Positions 60,722-64,000 of a stretch of 64,000 bases of DNA are shown in pieces. The stretch comes from JADJGC01 sp964576925 (GTDB lineage: Bacteria; Zixibacteria; MSB-5A5; CAIYYT01). Made by a program: the position numbers and the translations under genes. Location of the stretch: NCBI GenBank assembly GCA_964576925.1, contig CAZNWJ010000001.1:62001-126000 (forward strand). The letters are read 5' to 3'. Numbering within the stretch: the stretch's first letter is position 1; each line of letters opens with the position of its first letter. The notes under the pieces were generated by a model. The model had not been told where the DNA came from and ran no database searches. It saw nothing but the letters and a program-made list of their open reading frames with translations.

Positions 60722-62122
60722 TTATTTCACGGCCGTCTGGCCGGAGTCGTCCACCATGGCCTCCAGCTTCACGACGTACTGCTTGATCGGCGTTTTGGTA
60801 TTCAAGGCGACTTCCAGCAACATCTGCTGGTTTTCGATCATCTCGTTCGTCGCGATCACGTTGCAGGTGAAGCCGTTAATGACCTTATTGCGCTGTAACA
60901 GGCTCAGGAACTTGTTCAGGTCCCCGTCGATCGACTTCTTCAGCTTGTCGTCGAAGCCCTTGTAAACCTGTTGATTGAGGTAATTACGCATGGTCTTGTA
61001 GATGTAGTCGTAAGTCCGCTTGATCGTGTAGTTGCGGAACTTGGCGTCCTTGGACAGCGTGTCCGCGCCCATGGCCACGACATCACCAACATCGCCCTGC
61101 CAATTGAGCACGCAGTTGATGCCCTTCTCGTTGAGCTTCGTGTTCTTGGCTTCGTTGAGCTTGATCCGGGTGCTTTGCACGCCGCCCAATTTGCCATTGA
61201 CCTTGCCTGCCGAGGGCGCCTGGATGCCAATATCGTTGTCGTTCTTATAGATCAATCCGGCCACCAGGGATGACGGCGGAATCCAGAGCGGATCCTTGTC
61301 AAAGCGGCTTTCAGGCTTGTCGGCTTTGACGTAGTTGCCGAAGACCGAGATATATGCCTTGTACTCGTCGTTGGAGCGCAACGAATCGTAAGACGGATCG
61401 TCGAGTTCCTCAGACAGCTCTTCGTAGCTGTTGAAGTGCTTGAAATCGGTGAGCACGTGGAGCTTGCTCGGCATCCCCATGTCGCGAGCGACGGTGTCGA
61501 TATCCTTGACGCTTCCAAGATAGCCGGGAATGCAGCAGAGCGAGTAGCAGTTCGTGATGTCATAGAGGCCGTAGATGTCGTGCACCTGCCGATTGACATA
61601 CTCGAACTTCTCGCGGTCATTCGGATCAGTAAGGTCGGCGATTCCGACATTCGCGAAATAAGCGTAAATCTCGGAATCGGGCCGCGCCATCGCGTTCTGG
61701 AAGAACAAATCGATGCCGCGATACGCAACCTCGATCGGGCGCACCGTATCGTGGATGCTTTTCATGTTCTCGCCGAGGTTCTTGTCAGCCTCAGCGATCA
61801 TGTTGTCGAGTTTGTCCTTGAATTCGTCGGACGTGACGTCTCCGGCCGAGATTAATTCCGACCAAACAGAGAGCCGCTGCCTGAGCTGCTTGCGGCGGTC
61901 CTTGAATTCATCCGAAGACAAGAACTTATTGAATGATTCATTCTTGGGATCCAGGAACTTGGCGCCTTCAACGTAGACGCCGTCCTGGCTGGTGAAGTGA
62001 GACAAGTGATCCTTGATCACCTCGTAGCCGACAAAACCGGCACCGAGGATATCTTTGAGATCAGTTTTCTCTTTGACTTTTACTTCAGCCTGTTGCTGTG
62101 GGTCTTTTTCCTGATCAGCCAT
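60722..62122 (-). CDS. tssC: TssC-like sheath large subunit
   Basis: 466 residues. TssC features are FQNAMARPDSEIYAYFANVG, DPLWIPPSSLVAGLIYKNDN, GKVNGKLGGVQSTRIKLNEA and C-terminal GFTCNVIATNEMIENQQMLL, resembling the sheath polymer handle and C-terminal lock. With TssB it forms the contractile sheath. It is closest in pattern to T6SS subtype iii or phage-tail-sheath-like TssC. GAAGAGG precedes ATG 62122. Confidence 0.78.
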   Translation of the reverse strand: MADQEKDPQQQAEVKVKEKTDLKDILGAGFVGYEVIKDHLSHFTSQDGVYVEGAKFLDPKNESFNKFLSSDEFKDRRKQLRQRLSVWSELISAGDVTSDEFKDKLDNMIAEADKNLGENMKSIHDTVRPIEVAYRGIDLFFQNAMARPDSEIYAYFANVGIADLTDPNDREKFEYVNRQVHDIYGLYDITNCYSLCCIPGYLGSVKDIDTVARDMGMPSKLHVLTDFKHFNSYEELSEELDDPSYDSLRSNDEYKAYISVFGNYVKADKPESRFDKDPLWIPPSSLVAGLIYKNDNDIGIQAPSAGKVNGKLGGVQSTRIKLNEAKNTKLNEKGINCVLNWQGDVGDVVAMGADTLSKDAKFRNYTIKRTYDYIYKTMRNYLNQQVYKGFDDKLKKSIDGDLNKFLSLLQRNKVINGFTCNVIATNEMIENQQMLLEVALNTKTPIKQYVVKLEAMVDDSGQTAVK

Positions 62123-62140
62123 GATTACCTCTTCCCCGGT

Positions 62141-62596
62141 TTACAGTTTCTCGATATAGGACTTAATGACATTCAAGAACTCTTCTTTCTTGGCCGGATT
62201 TGACAATTCCTTTTTCAGCTTGGAATTGGGCTTGTCCAGCAGGTTCTTGAAGTTGCGCAGGATTTCGACCTCGTTGTACTTTTCCCAGAGGTATTGGTTC
62301 TTCTTGATGATTTCCATCGAACCGAAATCCTTCATTGAATTGAACTCCAGCTCGACCGACTCTTCGGACCCGTCCTGCTTATTGATCGTGACTTCCTGGG
62401 TCGGCCGAAACGTTGCGAACACTTCTTTGAGGTTTTTGCAGCGGGTCAACTCGGGTTCGGTCTCTTCGCGCGAGTTCAGCTTGGTCAGATAGACCATTTT
62501 GTTCGACGGCAAGAGATCGACGGGAATCGAATCGCTTTTCTCCTTGTACTCGGTGGTACCGATGTGGGGGGCGGCAATTCGGAACTGGTCTGCCAT
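62141..62596 (-). CDS. tssB: TssB-like sheath small subunit
   Basis: 151 residues, ending in helices. The TssB pattern is seen in DLLPSNKMVYLTKLNSREET, FNSMKDFGSMEIIKKNQYLW, and LRNFKNLLDKPNSKLKKELS. The C-terminal segment, where ClpV recognises TssB from Proteobacteria, is not conserved, in line with the unusual unfoldase next to it. AGGAGG precedes ATG 62596. It starts about 20 bases after the ATPase gene stop. Confidence 0.8.
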   Translation of the reverse strand: MADQFRIAAPHIGTTEYKEKSDSIPVDLLPSNKMVYLTKLNSREETEPELTRCKNLKEVFATFRPTQEVTINKQDGSEESVELEFNSMKDFGSMEIIKKNQYLWEKYNEVEILRNFKNLLDKPNSKLKKELSNPAKKEEFLNVIKSYIEKL

Positions 62597-62617
62597 GGTA
62601 TCCTCCTGATAGTATCT

Positions 62618-63751
62618 CTATAACTTGACGATTTCAAAGTTGTCGCCATTAAGGCGGACTTCGACGCGCGAGCCTTCCGGGAAGCGCCCGTCGATGATGC
62701 CGATGGAAAGCGGGTTGAGAATTTCCTTTTCGATAACCCGCTGCAGCGGCCGCGCGCCCATTTCAAAGTTGTAACCGCGTTCGGCCAGGGCCTTCATAGC
62801 TTCCGCCGTACACGAGATCGTCATCTTTTGATCTTTGAGGATCTTGTTGATGACTTTGAGCTGAATATTGACGATGGCGTTGATGCCTTTCTCCGTTAGC
62901 GGCCGGAAGATGATCCATTCCAGGCGGTTGAGAAACTCCGGCCGGAACTTCGCTTTCAGAATCTTCATCATCTCGTCGCGATCGACCGGCTGGTTCTCGC
63001 GATAGCAATCCAGGATGTAGTGCGAACCGAAATTGGAAGTCAGGATCACGATCGTATTCGTAAAATCGATGGTATTGCCCTGACCGTCGGTCAAGCGACC
63101 GTCGTCCAGTAGTTGCAGCATGATGTTGAAGACATCGGCATCGGCCTTTTCGACTTCGTCGAAGAGCACGACGGAATAGGGATTGCGTTTGACTTTCTCG
63201 GTCAACAAACCGCCCGCTTCATAGCCGACATACCCAGGTGGAGCACCAATCAGCTTGGCAACGGAGTGTTTCTCCATGTACTCTGACATATCGAAGCGGA
63301 TCATGTTCTTTTCGTCGTTGAAAAGAAACTCGGCAAGAGTTTTGGCCAATTCCGTCTTACCTGTGCCCGTAGACCCCAGGAACAGGAAGGAGCCGATCGG
63401 CCGGTTGTGCCGCTTGATGCCGGAACGGGAACGGCGCACGGCTTCGCAGATCGTCTTAATCGCGTCCTCCTGGTCGATAACTCGTTTGCCGAGGTGATCT
63501 TCCAGGTTGAGAAGTTTAGCTTTTTCATCCTCCATCATGCGCGACACCGGGATCTTGGTCCAGCGGGAGATGACGTAGGCGACATCTTCCGTGCCAAGAG
63601 TCTGTTTCTCAGCGGTCACGAACTTTTCCAAACGATCGATCTTTTCGAGGTTTTCGCGAAATCGCGTGATCTGGCTCTTGTCTTCGCTCATTCTGCTTTC
63701 CGTTAATACCGCTTGGCGGTCTCGCAAACTGTCCGTGTTTTGGATCGACAT
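62618..63751 (-). CDS. tssH: ClpV/ClpB-type AAA+ ATPase consisting of D2 domain only
   Basis: 377 residues (357 from the alternate ATG at 63691). It corresponds to the last half of ClpB/ClpV: short end of the middle domain (SRWTKIPVSRMM, 62-73), Walker A GSTGTGKT (126-133), pore loop GYVGY (173-177), Walker B VVLFDEVEK (194-202), arginine-finger region FRPEFLNRLE and sensor-2 GARPLQR. The N-domain and D1 ring, normally about 500 residues, are missing; the frame is intact and preceded by an unrelated coding sequence. Single-ring ATPases of this type (ClpX-like size) could recycle contracted sheath. Placed first before tssB in the visible operon. Confidence 0.85.
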   Translation of the reverse strand: MSIQNTDSLRDRQAVLTESRMSEDKSQITRFRENLEKIDRLEKFVTAEKQTLGTEDVAYVISRWTKIPVSRMMEDEKAKLLNLEDHLGKRVIDQEDAIKTICEAVRRSRSGIKRHNRPIGSFLFLGSTGTGKTELAKTLAEFLFNDEKNMIRFDMSEYMEKHSVAKLIGAPPGYVGYEAGGLLTEKVKRNPYSVVLFDEVEKADADVFNIMLQLLDDGRLTDGQGNTIDFTNTIVILTSNFGSHYILDCYRENQPVDRDEMMKILKAKFRPEFLNRLEWIIFRPLTEKGINAIVNIQLKVINKILKDQKMTISCTAEAMKALAERGYNFEMGARPLQRVIEKEILNPLSIGIIDGRFPEGSRVEVRLNGDNFEIVKL

Positions 63752-63792
63752 GGTAGCCGACCCGATTTTTACACTCTACTCAAACCCAAGGT

Positions 63793-64000
63793 TCAAACGC
63801 GGCCCACCCAAAGGGAAAAAGTCTCTTCGAATCTGTCGTTAAACTCGCTCAGTCGCTTCTGCACATCTTCCGGAATAGCACTGTCATCCGTCGCGGCTGA
63901 TTGCGCCCCCAACTTACCCTTGATTTCCTCCGCCAGCTTTCGCAGTTCCGGAATCTCGTTCTTCGCGCGCGTGCAATTGAGGCGAAACGAGGCCGCGGCT
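63793..64000 (-). CDS. Uncharacterised protein, C-terminal part (runs off the window)
   Basis: An open frame enters from the window edge and ends with TGA at 63793-63795. The 68 visible codons are helical and charged (RAKNEIPELRKLAEEIKGKL, EDVQKRLSEFNDRFEETFSL, ending WVGRV). It is on the same strand, upstream of the D2-only ATPase, 41 bases away, and so is likely part of the same operon. It does not look like ClpB D1; no family assignable. Confidence 0.6.
   Translation of the reverse strand, partial: AAASFRLNCTRAKNEIPELRKLAEEIKGKLGAQSAATDDSAIPEDVQKRLSEFNDRFEETFSLWVGRV

Noticed and set aside
63793..64000. D1 half of a split ClpV
   Set aside because: The 68 visible residues contain no AAA+ features and end in a short unrelated tail; only the part outside the window could change this.

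Overview
The window reads as a chromosomal segment of an uncultured, Gram-negative, probably anaerobic or fermentative bacterium. LptC, lipoproteins, periplasmic L,D-transpeptidases and a contractile secretion machine indicate an outer membrane. NuoE/NuoF-type subunits, an indolepyruvate:ferredoxin oxidoreductase and a butyrate kinase indicate anaerobic redox and amino-acid metabolism. FG-GAP proteins with dockerin-like tails, DUF1573 proteins and the tube-protein type recall the FCB lineages (for example candidate division Zixibacteria). That assignment is inference; there is no rRNA or universal marker here to prove it.

Layout. 0-1.7 kb: NADH-dehydrogenase-type NuoE and the start of NuoF, and a protein made of two Lrp/AsnC ligand-binding domains without a DNA-binding domain. 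1.8-7.1 kb: a secreted TPR-CHAT protease followed by a secreted S8 subtilase whose reading frame is interrupted at an A9 slippery tract. 7.1-21.7 kb: a PutP-type symporter with a tiny upstream membrane ORF, an ECF sigma/anti-sigma pair, HemW, a GT-C glycosyltransferase fused to TPRs, a beta-propeller lipoprotein, a dockerin/FG-GAP protein, LptC and a GH57 glucanotransferase. 21.8-25.4 kb: a possible peptide export locus with a small Cys-rich secreted peptide, a membrane thioredoxin, a 33-residue membrane peptide and a PqqD-M50-HlyD fusion. 25.5-30.6 kb: butyrate kinase, IorB, IorA and an AlkD-like protein, separated by several inverted-repeat elements. 30.6-34 kb: EttA and an AftB-like glycosyltransferase. 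34.3-38.4 kb: lipoproteins and three L,D-transpeptidase-fold proteins, preceded by a structured leader RNA. 38.4-45.2 kb: a Crp/Fnr regulator with a matching operator, polyferredoxin, hemerythrin/PAS, DUF2249, IscU-like, ferritin-like and flavin proteins, which look like an oxygen or NO response island. 45.3-49.8 kb: MiaB, DUF1573, a second sigma/anti-sigma pair, DUF3303 and an RRM protein.

50.1-64 kb is a single-strand operon for a type VI secretion-like contractile injection system: TssB, TssC, Hcp, VgrG, TssE, TssF, TssG and TssK are recognisable. It has three departures from the canonical set. The ClpV/ClpB-type unfoldase consists only of the D2 ATPase ring. The TssM position is taken by a 630-residue GTPase-TM-periplasmic protein. 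The TssL position is taken by an unrecognised C-terminally anchored protein. A protein that may contain a GAP1-N-like domain closes the operon. This cluster is the best candidate for an undescribed system in the window; the CHAT/subtilase pair and the Cys-rich peptide locus come next. No tRNA, rRNA, CRISPR array, integrase or IS transposase was seen.
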